Origin: an uncultured Lacticaseibacillus sp.
Lineage (GTDB): Bacteria > Bacillota > Bacilli > Lactobacillales > Lactobacillaceae
Direction: 5' to 3'
DNA length: 5,118 nucleotides
NCBI GenBank assembly: GCA_934339215.1
Contig: CAKRHU010000148.1
Location: forward strand, 1-5,118
The notes under the pieces were generated by a model. It was not told the DNA's origin. It made no database searches and was given only the letters and a program-made list of their open reading frames with translations. Positions 1-5,118 of the stretch are shown in pieces; the stretch's first letter is position 1; each line of letters begins with the position of its first letter. The position numbers and the translations under genes were made by a program.

Positions 1-146
1 CGCATGACGATGTCGTCGAAGCGGTACAGTCTAATGACGCTCGGCATCGGATCTTTGGGGTGCAGTGGCACCCAGAAATGTTGTACACGGAAGATCAGGC
101 GCAGTTAGCACCATTTAAACATTTGGTGGCTTTAGCAGGTGAATAA
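1..146 (+). CDS. Class I glutamine amidotransferase, gamma-glutamyl-GABA hydrolase (PuuD/peptidase C26)-like, 3' end only
   Basis: Only the last 47 codons are present; the first complete codon starts at position 3 and TAA lies at 144-146. The visible peptide contains FGVQWHPEML, the C-terminal active-site block of class I glutamine amidotransferase domains. Its His and Glu complete the Cys-His-Glu triad, whose Cys lies off the left edge. Tryptophan before HPE is typical of the peptidase C26/PuuD group, which cleaves gamma-glutamyl amides in the cytoplasm; TrpG, GuaA and CarA usually carry Phe or Tyr there. The preceding segment (VVEAVQSND) also fits that group. The protein ends about 20 residues after the HPE motif, as expected for a stand-alone hydrolase with no synthase domain fused downstream. 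A terminator follows directly and the next gene is convergent, so this is the last gene of its transcript. The exact substrate cannot be told from this fragment. Confidence 0.85.
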   Translation, partial: HDDVVEAVQSNDARHRIFGVQWHPEMLYTEDQAQLAPFKHLVALAGE

Positions 147-154
147 GAATGAAG

Positions 155-193
155 AAGTTTCGGATGGTGGATGCCTCAGCCGAAACTTTTTTT
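155..193 (+). terminator. Rho-independent terminator of the amidotransferase gene
   Basis: A perfect 9-bp inverted repeat, AAGTTTCGG (155-163) and CCGAAACTT (180-188), is followed by a T run reaching 193. The stem can lengthen outward by pairing A152-A153 with the T run. The 16-base loop may hold a small inner GGU/GCC stem. The hairpin starts 9 bases after the stop codon at 144-146. Confidence 0.88.
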
Positions 194-196
194 GCT

Positions 197-226
197 AAAA
201 AAACAGGCCATCAACGAGATGGCCTG
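197..226 (-). terminator. Rho-independent terminator of the aldehyde dehydrogenase gene
   Basis: Read on the minus strand, a perfect 9-bp stem CAGGCCATC / GATGGCCTG (226-218 and 212-204) with a 5-base loop is followed by seven T residues (203-197). It lies about 37 bases after the dehydrogenase stop codon (265-263). On the plus strand the hairpin is followed by CAAAAATT rather than Ts, so it acts in one direction. Its U tract ends three bases from the T tract of the plus-strand terminator. Confidence 0.9.
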
Positions 227-262
227 CAAAAATTCGGCAAAATTTTTCAAATGACGTTCGAA

Positions 263-1681
263 TTAGCGGCTGTGGATCAAATCACGCAACTCGCCGATCA
301 ATTCGTTTGGATGACGCGTTGCCCCAGCAACCGTCTTGATGTTCAGCAAGTCCATAGCCGTCAAGTTGTGGGAAATGGAGTTCTTCCCATAAGAGCCGGT
401 GCCAAGGGTCAAAGAAGGCGCGAGCTTGTTGAACAAACCACCGATCCCACCAAGAGAGGCTGGCGTGTTGACCAATACCCGGCATGCAGGCATTTGTTCG
501 CCGAATTCATCAGCGAGTTGCATGTCTTGCGTGTGAATAGCAGCGGTGTGGCCTAAGCCCCCGTAGTCCAGCAAGGCGCGGCAAAGGGCAAAGCCGGATT
601 CATGATCGTTGGCGATGTACATGGACAACACTGGGCAAAGCTTTTCGCCAGATAACAAGAAGTTTGGACCGATGCCATCGAGCTTAGCGATCAATAACTT
701 GGTGCCTTTTGGTACTTTGATGCCAGCGAGCTTGGCAATATGTTCAGCAGATTGACCCGCAATTGGACCGCGCACAGTGCGACGTTGGGGATCGATGACG
801 GCTTCAGATAATTTTTCCACTTCATTTTCTGGCACAAAGTAAGCGTGGTGTTTTTCAAAGCTGGCTTTGATTTGTGGGTAAATGGCGCGGTCGACCACGA
901 TCGAGTTTTCAGAAGCACAGATCATCGAGTTATCAAAGGACTTGGACAAGGTGATGTCGTTGACCGTCGCTTCGATGTCTGCGGTGGCTTCAATATATGC
1001 TGGCGCGTTACCAGGGCCAACGCCTAAAGCAGGCTTACCAGTGGAGTAAGCGGCTTTGACCATACCAGGGCCGCCAGTGGCTAAGACTAAGGCGACACCT
1101 TGATGGTTCATCAAAGCGCTGGAAGCTTCAATACTTGGTTCGTGAATGTATTGGATCAAGTTGTCAGGCGCACCGGCACGCACAGCCGCTTCGTTTAAAA
1201 TCTTGCAAGTGGCTGCGCCGCATTGTTGCGCTTGAGGATGCAAGCCAAAAATGATCGCATTGCGGGTCTTCAAGGCCATCAAGGCTTTGAAAATCACCGT
1301 GGATGTTGGGTTGGTGACAGGCGTAACACCAGCGACCACACCAAGGGGTTCGGCGTATTTTTTAATGTGATCCAGTGGACTTTCTGAAATCAAGCCCACC
1401 GTCTTTTGGTCCTTCATGCTGTTCCAAATATATTGGGATGCATAAATGTTCTTGATGGCTTTATCTTCAGCGACGCCGCGGCCAGTTTCCTTCCAAGCTA
1501 AGAAGGCTAAGTCTTTGGCGTGAGCAGTGGCGGCTTTGACGACTGCGATACAAATCGCATCGACTTGTTCTTGGGTGAAGGTTTGATAAGCTTTAAAAGC
1601 AGTTTGCGCATTTTCAACGAGTTCGTTTACCGCGGATTCGACTTGTGCTTGGGGATTCATTTGCGTGACATTGTTTGACAT
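263..1681 (-). CDS. Acetylating acetaldehyde dehydrogenase (CoA-dependent, AdhE N-terminal type), stand-alone
   Basis: The 472-aa cytoplasmic enzyme is expected to interconvert acetyl-CoA plus NADH with acetaldehyde, CoA and NAD+, one step of ethanol fermentation. It aligns along its length with the aldehyde dehydrogenase half of AdhE as I recall the E. coli sequence. Matching blocks are NPTST (124-128), LKTRNAIIF (137-145), the cofactor-site block ATGGPGMVKAAYSTGKP (201-217), the catalytic FDNSMICASE with Cys255, and NTPASLGGIGGLFN followed by KLAPSLTLGTGSYG (405-432). The protein stops soon after the AdhE linker equivalent (LLNIKTV), so the iron-dependent alcohol dehydrogenase half is absent. 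A strong terminator follows, so this looks like a natural end rather than a frameshift. The ATG at 1681-1679 is chosen because AGGAG lies 8 bases upstream; an in-frame ATG 22 codons earlier (1747) lacks a comparable site. The gene stands alone, convergent with the amidotransferase and divergent from cdaA. Another short-chain aldehyde substrate (PduP/EutE-like role) remains possible. Confidence 0.93.
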   Translation of the reverse strand: MSNNVTQMNPQAQVESAVNELVENAQTAFKAYQTFTQEQVDAICIAVVKAATAHAKDLAFLAWKETGRGVAEDKAIKNIYASQYIWNSMKDQKTVGLISESPLDHIKKYAEPLGVVAGVTPVTNPTSTVIFKALMALKTRNAIIFGLHPQAQQCGAATCKILNEAAVRAGAPDNLIQYIHEPSIEASSALMNHQGVALVLATGGPGMVKAAYSTGKPALGVGPGNAPAYIEATADIEATVNDITLSKSFDNSMICASENSIVVDRAIYPQIKASFEKHHAYFVPENEVEKLSEAVIDPQRRTVRGPIAGQSAEHIAKLAGIKVPKGTKLLIAKLDGIGPNFLLSGEKLCPVLSMYIANDHESGFALCRALLDYGGLGHTAAIHTQDMQLADEFGEQMPACRVLVNTPASLGGIGGLFNKLAPSLTLGTGSYGKNSISHNLTAMDLLNIKTVAGATRHPNELIGELRDLIHSR

Positions 1682-1689
1682 TTCCTCAG

Positions 1690-1694
1690 CTCCT
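1690..1694 (-). promoter_or_regulatory. Ribosome binding site of the aldehyde dehydrogenase
   Basis: The minus strand reads AGGAG, then an 8-base spacer, then ATG at 1681-1679. This site decides the start at MSNNVTQ rather than the 22-codon longer in-frame reading from 1747. Confidence 0.85.
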
Positions 1695-1712
1695 ATTTCA
1701 ATTTCTGATGCT

Positions 1713-1741
1713 ATCGTAACCTCTGTCGAATGCTTTGTAAA
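1713..1741 (-). promoter_or_regulatory. Candidate proximal promoter (P2) of the aldehyde dehydrogenase
   Basis: On the minus strand TTTACA (1741-1736, 5 of 6 to the -35 consensus) is separated by exactly 17 bases from TACGAT (1718-1713, 4 of 6 to the -10 consensus). Transcription would begin near 1706 and give a short leader just ahead of the ribosome binding site. The -10 is weak. If only this promoter is used, the Rex-like site lies too far upstream for simple blocking of polymerase. Confidence 0.4.
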
Positions 1742-1752
1742 CACCATGAAAA

Positions 1753-1789
1753 CGCCGCGAAACAGGGAATCATGGGTGTATTCACGGCG
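1753..1789 (-). repeat. Imperfect 9-bp inverted repeat in the dehydrogenase leader
   Basis: CGCCGCGAA (1753-1761) and TTCACGGCG (1781-1789) flank a 19-base loop. In RNA made from the minus strand the single mismatch becomes a U-G wobble, so all nine positions pair. Such a structure would form only in transcripts starting at the distal promoter. Four Ts follow the stem on the minus strand, which is short for a terminator. Confidence 0.5.
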
Positions 1790-1813
1790 CCAAGTTGAAC
1801 CTACAAAATGCCC

Positions 1814-1843
1814 ATCTTATCATGCCCTTGTGATTTTTGTCAC
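1814..1843 (-). promoter_or_regulatory. Candidate distal promoter (P1) of the aldehyde dehydrogenase, extended -10
   Basis: The minus strand carries GTGACA (1843-1838, 5 of 6 to the -35 consensus), an 18-base spacer, and TAAGAT (1819-1814) preceded by TG one base away, an extended -10. Transcription would start near 1807, leaving a leader of about 125 bases. The -35 and most of the spacer lie within the Rex-like palindrome, the arrangement expected of a repressed promoter. Confidence 0.5.
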
Positions 1844-1845
1844 GG
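1828..1845. promoter_or_regulatory. Rex-like (NADH-responsive) operator candidate
   Basis: TTGTGA (1828-1833), six bases, then TCACGG (1840-1845) matches the Rex operator pattern TTGTGA-N6-TCACAA at 10 of 12 fixed positions with exact spacing. Rex is the redox-sensing repressor of fermentation genes in Gram-positive bacteria, and adhE-type genes are typical targets. The site covers the -35 of the distal dehydrogenase promoter. The Crp/Fnr-family pattern TGTGA-N6-TCACA fits nearly as well, so the regulator is inferred from the target gene and not proven by the site. Confidence 0.55.
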
Positions 1846-1849
1846 AATC

Positions 1850-1875
1850 TTTTGAAAATGGCCACGGTTTCAAAA
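1850..1875. repeat. AT-rich 8-bp inverted repeat between the divergent promoters
   Basis: TTTTGAAA (1850-1857) and TTTCAAAA (1868-1875) are perfect reverse complements around a 10-base centre that contains the palindrome TGGCCA (1859-1864). It lies directly upstream of the -35 of the distal dehydrogenase promoter. The stem is too AT-rich to be a terminator. It could be a protein-binding dyad, or chance in an AT-rich stretch. Confidence 0.45.
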
Positions 1876-1918
1876 AACAGCCAATGATACAGAAGTTTTT
1901 TTGTTTCAATACAGCCAA
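1867..1918. repeat. Imperfect direct repeat upstream of the cdaA promoter
   Basis: GTTTCAA...ACAGCCAA occurs twice, at 1867-1884 and 1903-1918. The copies share GTTTCAA and ACAGCCAA exactly and differ only in the linker (AAA against T). They start 36 bases apart, and the second ends a few bases before the presumed -35 region of cdaA. No known binding site is recognised. Confidence 0.45.
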
Positions 1919-1923
1919 GCATT

Positions 1924-1954
1924 TTCAGGTTCCCCTGACGATTCGTGGTATAAT
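1924..1954 (+). promoter_or_regulatory. Promoter of cdaA-cdaR-glmM, extended -10
   Basis: A consensus TATAAT (1949-1954) is preceded by TG and one base (1946-1948), a full extended -10. The -35 is poor: TTCAGG (1924-1929) lies 19 bases away and CAGGTT (1926-1931) lies 17 away, so the extended -10 probably carries recognition. Transcription should begin near 1961, giving a leader of about 50 bases. No other promoter is evident before cdaR or glmM. Confidence 0.75.
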
Positions 1955-1969
1955 AGTGCGTAAAATCAA

Positions 1970-1990
1970 TTCTGTCATCATTTGGCAGAA
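1970..1990 (+). repeat. Small hairpin in the cdaA leader
   Basis: TTCTGTC (1970-1976) pairs with GGCAGAA (1984-1990), with one G-U pair, around a 7-base loop. It falls inside the predicted leader, ending 10 bases before the GGAGG at 2001. It could influence translation or mRNA stability, but a stem this short may be chance. Confidence 0.35.
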
Positions 1991-2000
1991 ACGAATAATA

Positions 2001-2005
2001 GGAGG
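2001..2005 (+). promoter_or_regulatory. Ribosome binding site of cdaA
   Basis: GGAGG lies 7 bases before the ATG at 2013-2015. It fixes the start of CdaA within a frame that stays open back to 1665, across the promoter. Confidence 0.88.
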
Positions 2006-2012
2006 GCGTGGT

Positions 2013-2861
2013 ATGCAGTCAATCCTGACGCATTTATTGACCTGGTCAACCGTCGCCAATGCCATCGACATTGTGGTGGTATGGTACGCATTGTACCGCT
2101 TGATCATGTTGATTCGCGGCACTAAAGCCGTGCAACTGCTTAAAGGCGTCTTCATGATCGCGATCATCAAAATTGTGTCGTGGTACTTACAGCTCAAAAC
2201 CGTGGGCTATATTACAGACATGATCATCACCTGGTCCGTGCCAGCGTTAGTGATCATTTTCCAACCTGAAATTCGGCGTGGGTTGGAACACTTAGGGCGC
2301 GGGTCCGTGTTGCCTTGGACCAAATCCAACCAGCACGTTGAAGAACAGCGCATGGTCGCCCAACTGGATAAAGCGATTCAGTATATGAGCAAACGCCGCA
2401 TCGGCGCGCTGATCACCATTCAACAAAATACCGGTTTGGAAGATTACATCGAAACCGGGATCCCGATCGATGCTGACATTTCTGGGGAATTGTTGATCAA
2501 CATTTTCATCCCCAACACCCCGTTGCATGATGGGGCAGTGATCATTCGCGACAATCGCGTGGCGGTAGCCGCAGCGTACTTGCCACTGTCAGAATCCAGT
2601 GCCATTCCCAAAGAACTTGGGACCAGACACCGGGCAGCCGTTGGAATCAGTGAAGTGACTGATGCGTTGACAATCGTGATTTCCGAAGAAACGGGTGGCG
2701 TGACAGTGACCAACAACAACCATTTGATTCGCGATTTGACCCGTGAAGATTACATGAAGTTGTTGACGGCCCAATTGGTACCAGCAGATGAAGAAACAGA
2801 ACAAAGTCCGATCGTTGCCTGGTTTACCTCTAAGTTCGGCAAAGGAGGGACCAAGCGATGA
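2013..2861 (+). CDS. cdaA: Membrane-bound diadenylate cyclase CdaA (c-di-AMP synthase)
   Basis: The 282-aa protein joins two ATP into cyclic di-AMP, a second messenger controlling potassium and osmolyte uptake and wall homeostasis. Three hydrophobic helices lie at about residues 15-34, 40-59 and 67-85, followed by a linker that includes a coiled-coil-like stretch near 105-125 and the DAC (DisA_N) domain at about 120-250. Both signature motifs are intact: DGA at 173-175 (in PLHDGAVI) and RHR at 205-207 (in GTRHRAAVG), so the enzyme should be active. The length is close to that of B. subtilis CdaA (about 273 aa). The start is set by GGAGG at 2001-2005; the open frame extends upstream to 1665 but crosses the promoter and is not coding. 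The stop overlaps the cdaR start as ATGA, indicating translational coupling. The order cdaA-cdaR-glmM is the standard Firmicute arrangement, which supports the call independently. Confidence 0.97.
   Translation: MQSILTHLLTWSTVANAIDIVVVWYALYRLIMLIRGTKAVQLLKGVFMIAIIKIVSWYLQLKTVGYITDMIITWSVPALVIIFQPEIRRGLEHLGRGSVLPWTKSNQHVEEQRMVAQLDKAIQYMSKRRIGALITIQQNTGLEDYIETGIPIDADISGELLINIFIPNTPLHDGAVIIRDNRVAVAAAYLPLSESSAIPKELGTRHRAAVGISEVTDALTIVISEETGGVTVTNNNHLIRDLTREDYMKLLTAQLVPADEETEQSPIVAWFTSKFGKGGTKR
2844..2848 (+). promoter_or_regulatory. Ribosome binding site of cdaR, inside cdaA
   Basis: AAAGGAGGGA (2841-2850) places GGAGG 9 bases before the cdaR ATG at 2858. It lies within the last codons of cdaA and encodes part of its GKGGT tail. 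Confidence 0.85.
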
Positions 2862-3958
2862 AATGGTTGAATGATTTTTGGGAAAGTAAATGGGCTTATC
2901 GCTTGCTTGCGTTCTTGTTGGCCATCGGGTTGTTTGCTTATGTGAATGTGCAAAACATCAACAATACCCGCCAGGATGCGTCGACTGATAATTCGATCAC
3001 AGCCACGGCTAAGCGCACGATTTCAGTACCGTTGCAATTGAACGCTGACACGGATAAATATTTCATTACCGGTTATCCGGAAAAAGTCAAAGTCACCATT
3101 GAAGGATCAGCCTCATTAGTCACGGTGACGGCTAACACCCAAAACTTCCGGATCTTAGCCAACTTGCAAAACTTAGGCGTCGGGACGCATAAAGTACGCT
3201 TGACGGAAAGTGGTTTAAACAAAGACTTGACCTATAAAATCAAGCCTGAAACCATCACCGTCAAGATCCAAGATCGCAAAACGCGCCGCATGCCGATTCA
3301 AATTCATTACAATAAAGACTCACTGGCACCAGGGTATTCCGTTGGCAATGAAAAATTGTCTGCCGATACTGCTGAAATCACCGGCGCCAAAGGTGAAATC
3401 AACCGGGTCTATCAAGTTGTTGCCAACGTCGTGATGACGCGCAACACCAAGACTTCGGTAAGCCAAGAAGTGATTTTGCAAGCCTTAGACGAAAATGGCA
3501 ACACTGTCAATGTTGTGGTTTCGCCGGAAACCGTGCGCGTGACCTTGCCAATTTCGATCCCCTCGAAGTCAGTGCCGTTGATTTTGAAGCCGACAGGAAA
3601 TGCGCCAAGCGGCAAAGCGGTGACGGTGACGTCGACCACCAATAATATTACGATTTACGGGGCCAGTTCGGTGCTCAAAGATATCGACGAGTTGAATGTT
3701 CCGGTTGATATCAGTGGCATCAGTGCTTCGCAAACCAAGACCTTAACATTGGCAAAGCTGTTTCCGAAGTTGACTGATTTTTCACCGCAAAGCATCAAGG
3801 TGCAATATTCAGTCAGCGATAACACTAGCAGCAATTCAAGCTCGCAATCGAGCTCCGCTTCCAGCAGTTCAAAATCCAGCAGCAACAGCAGTAGTAGCAG
3901 TAGTGCTGACGCAAGTTCCGATGATGCGTCCAGTGACAGTAGTCGTACAAACAACTAA
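2858..3958 (+). CDS. cdaR: CdaR, YbbR-domain regulator of CdaA
   Basis: The 366-aa protein is the membrane-anchored partner that modulates CdaA activity. One hydrophobic segment at about residues 13-30 (AYRLLAFLLAIGLFAYVN) follows a short charged N-terminus, so most of the protein should lie outside the membrane. Three beta-rich YbbR-type repeats follow, at about 54-138, 143-230 and 233-318. Each begins with a strand of the type VPLQL, MPIQI or VPLIL and ends with an IKPETITVKI-, VSPETVRVTL- or FSPQSIKVQY-type strand. B. subtilis CdaR is longer (about 480 aa) and has four such repeats. From residue 320 to the end is a low-complexity tail with 28 serines in 47 residues. The start overlaps the cdaA stop (ATGA), and glmM begins 21 bases after the stop. 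Family and role rest on the repeats, the anchor and the gene order. Whether CdaR activates or represses CdaA varies between reports in different species. Confidence 0.95.
   Translation: MKWLNDFWESKWAYRLLAFLLAIGLFAYVNVQNINNTRQDASTDNSITATAKRTISVPLQLNADTDKYFITGYPEKVKVTIEGSASLVTVTANTQNFRILANLQNLGVGTHKVRLTESGLNKDLTYKIKPETITVKIQDRKTRRMPIQIHYNKDSLAPGYSVGNEKLSADTAEITGAKGEINRVYQVVANVVMTRNTKTSVSQEVILQALDENGNTVNVVVSPETVRVTLPISIPSKSVPLILKPTGNAPSGKAVTVTSTTNNITIYGASSVLKDIDELNVPVDISGISASQTKTLTLAKLFPKLTDFSPQSIKVQYSVSDNTSSNSSSQSSSASSSSKSSSNSSSSSSADASSDDASSDSSRTNN
3815..3955 (+). other. Serine-rich low-complexity tail of CdaR
   Basis: Codons 320-366 of cdaR encode runs of Ser mixed with Asn, Ala, Asp, Gln and Lys, including six consecutive Ser at residues 344-349. 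The DNA mixes AGC, AGT, TCC, TCA and TCG, with a partly repetitive trinucleotide stretch around 3875-3903. No LPXTG sorting motif or second membrane segment follows, so this is not a covalent wall anchor. It is more likely a flexible extension into the wall region. Confidence 0.9.
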
Positions 3959-3965
3959 TAGAAAT

Positions 3966-3970
3966 GAGGA
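3966..3970 (+). promoter_or_regulatory. Ribosome binding site of glmM
   Basis: GAGGA lies 9 bases before the ATG at 3980, in the 21-base gap after cdaR. It is a weaker match than the cdaA and cdaR sites. The gap shows no promoter or terminator, supporting co-transcription. Confidence 0.7.
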
Positions 3971-3979
3971 ATTTTTAAG

Positions 3980-5118
3980 ATGACGAAGTATTTTGGTACC
4001 GATGGTGTTCGTGGTGTGGCTAACTCTGAATTGACTCCGGAAATGGCCTTTCGTTTGGGGCGTTGTGGTGGGTATGTATTGACCCAACATAACCAAGATC
4101 AGACGCCGAAAGTGTTAGTCGCTCGCGACACCCGGGCCAGTGGTGAAATGTTAGCCAGTGCGTTGACCGCTGGGCTATTATCCGTCGGCATTGAAGTGTT
4201 GAACTTAGGTGTGATCACCACGCCGGCTGTGGCTTACTTGATCCGTGTGCAAAGTGCTGCGGCTGGGATCCAAATCTCAGCTTCTCATAACCCAGCCCAA
4301 GATAACGGGATCAAATTCTTTGGTCCTGATGGCTTTAAGTTATCTGATGACACTGAAGATGAAATCGAAGCCTTGCTCGATGCCCCAGAAGATACTTTGC
4401 CACGGCCTTCCGCCGAAGGTTTAGGCTCTGTCACCGAATATCCAGAAGGTGCGTTGAAGTACACCCAATTTTTGGAACAAACTTTGTCTGATGATTTAGC
4501 TGGCATTCATGTGTGCTTAGATGCTGCCAATGGTGCCACCAGCGCCTTGGTTTCTCGTTTGTTTGCTGATCTTGACACCGAATTTGAAACCATGGCCACC
4601 AAACCTGATGGCATTAACATCAACAAAGGCGTCGGCTCTACGCATCCAGAAGCCTTGGCCAAATTTGTGGTTGAATCCGGTGCCCAAGTTGGCTTGGCTT
4701 TTGATGGCGATGGCGACCGTTGTATCGCCGTTGATGAAAATGGTCAAATCGTCGATGGCGATAAGATCATGTTTGTCTTAGGCAACTACATGAAGTCTCA
4801 AGGCCGCTTGAAAAAAGACACGGTGGTCACCACGGTCATGTCAAACCTCGGCATGTACAAAGCCCTTGAAGCTAACGGCATGAAGTCGGTGCAAACGGCT
4901 GTCGGCGATCGTCATGTGTCTGAAGAAATGCGTGCACATGGCTACAACATCGGTGGGGAACAATCGGGTCACGTCATTTTGTCAGATTACCACAACACTG
5001 GTGATGGCATGTTGACTGGGATCCAATTGCTGCACGTCATGGCCCAAACTGGCAAGCCTTTGTCCGAATTGGCCGCACCAGTGACCACTTACCCACAGAA
5101 GTTAGTCAACGTCCCAGT
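3980..5118 (+). CDS. glmM: Phosphoglucosamine mutase GlmM, 5' part
   Basis: This cytoplasmic enzyme converts glucosamine-6-phosphate to glucosamine-1-phosphate, the precursor of UDP-GlcNAc for peptidoglycan and teichoic acids. The first 379 complete codons are present of roughly 450 usual for the family; the 3' end lies beyond the window. The frame is open with all central motifs: the N-terminal YFGTDGVRG (residues 4-12), the phosphoserine loop ISASHNP with catalytic Ser102 (the same number as in E. coli GlmM), the Mg2+ loop DGDGDR at 242-247 with Asp242, Asp244 and Asp246, and the sugar-binding loop GGEQSGH at 325-331. The missing C-terminal domain should carry the phosphate-binding loop. 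The start at 3980 gives the standard short N-terminus. In B. subtilis, Lactococcus and Staphylococcus aureus, GlmM binds the CdaA cyclase domain and inhibits it, linking wall precursor supply to c-di-AMP. Shared transcription with cdaA and cdaR fits that role. Confidence 0.97.
   Translation, partial: MTKYFGTDGVRGVANSELTPEMAFRLGRCGGYVLTQHNQDQTPKVLVARDTRASGEMLASALTAGLLSVGIEVLNLGVITTPAVAYLIRVQSAAAGIQISASHNPAQDNGIKFFGPDGFKLSDDTEDEIEALLDAPEDTLPRPSAEGLGSVTEYPEGALKYTQFLEQTLSDDLAGIHVCLDAANGATSALVSRLFADLDTEFETMATKPDGININKGVGSTHPEALAKFVVESGAQVGLAFDGDGDRCIAVDENGQIVDGDKIMFVLGNYMKSQGRLKKDTVVTTVMSNLGMYKALEANGMKSVQTAVGDRHVSEEMRAHGYNIGGEQSGHVILSDYHNTGDGMLTGIQLLHVMAQTGKPLSELAAPVTTYPQKLVNVP

Noticed and set aside
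149..556. 135-codon plus-strand open frame
   Set aside because: It starts within the terminator region and runs antisense through the dehydrogenase gene. The product resembles no family I know, and the ATG at 149 has no ribosome site of its own.
1682..1747. 22-residue N-terminal extension of the aldehyde dehydrogenase
   Set aside because: No ribosome binding site precedes the ATG at 1747, while AGGAG is well placed before the ATG at 1681. The extension does not resemble AdhE N-termini, and its codons overlap the candidate proximal promoter.
1747..1760. Catabolite-repression (cre) site candidate
   Set aside because: TGAAAACG fits the left half of the cre consensus, but the right half (CCGCGA) misses most fixed positions, so I do not call it.
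1665..2012. Open frame continuing upstream of cdaA by 116 codons
   Set aside because: It overlaps the start of the divergent dehydrogenase gene and runs through the TATAAT promoter. The GGAGG at 2001-2005 and the family's N-terminus both point to 2013.
1961..2012. Riboswitch upstream of cdaA, such as a ydaO-type c-di-AMP sensor
   Set aside because: The predicted leader is only about 50 bases with one small hairpin, far too short for a c-di-AMP or other known riboswitch aptamer, and no terminator follows.
3865..3910. Possible microsatellite or CRISPR-like repeat in the serine codon stretch
   Set aside because: It is a short run of AGC/AGT codons in frame inside cdaR, with no spacers and no conserved repeat unit.
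3655..3954. 99-codon minus-strand open frame with a poly-Leu run
   Set aside because: The leucines are the antisense reading of the CdaR serine codons, and the apparent hydrophobic segment is an artefact of that composition.

Overview
The window looks like chromosomal DNA of a low-to-mid GC Firmicute, most likely a lactic acid bacterium of the Lactobacillaceae. The evidence is the conserved cdaA-cdaR-glmM cluster, strong AGGAGG-type ribosome binding sites, an extended -10 promoter, U-tract terminators, and an AdhE-type acetylating aldehyde dehydrogenase next to what looks like a redox operator. The genus cannot be fixed from the sequence alone.

Layout. Positions 1-146 hold the 3' end of a plus-strand class I glutamine amidotransferase of the gamma-glutamyl-GABA hydrolase (PuuD/peptidase C26) type. 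Positions 147-262 hold two terminator hairpins facing each other, one per convergent gene. Positions 263-1681 (minus) encode a 472-aa stand-alone acetylating acetaldehyde dehydrogenase, equivalent to the N-terminal half of AdhE. Positions 1682-2012 are a divergent regulatory region. It holds two candidate minus-strand promoters for the dehydrogenase, a Rex-like palindrome on the upstream one, several inverted and direct repeats, and an extended -10 promoter for the rightward operon. From 2013 to the right edge run cdaA (c-di-AMP synthase), cdaR (its membrane-anchored YbbR-domain regulator) and the first 379 complete codons of glmM (phosphoglucosamine mutase).

How the genes work together. cdaA, cdaR and glmM are tightly packed (a 4-base overlap, then a 21-base gap) and probably form one transcription unit. 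In Firmicutes the three products interact: CdaA makes c-di-AMP at the membrane, CdaR modulates it from outside the membrane, and GlmM, which supplies glucosamine-1-phosphate for cell-wall precursors, binds and restrains CdaA. The dehydrogenase is a separate fermentation gene that probably responds to the NADH/NAD+ balance.

The window is mostly well-understood core genome. I see no mobile element, CRISPR array, RNA gene or clearly new system. The points most worth a second look are the Rex/Crp-like operator, the layered repeats in the divergent intergenic region, the AdhE half-protein without its alcohol dehydrogenase partner, and the serine-rich tail of CdaR.
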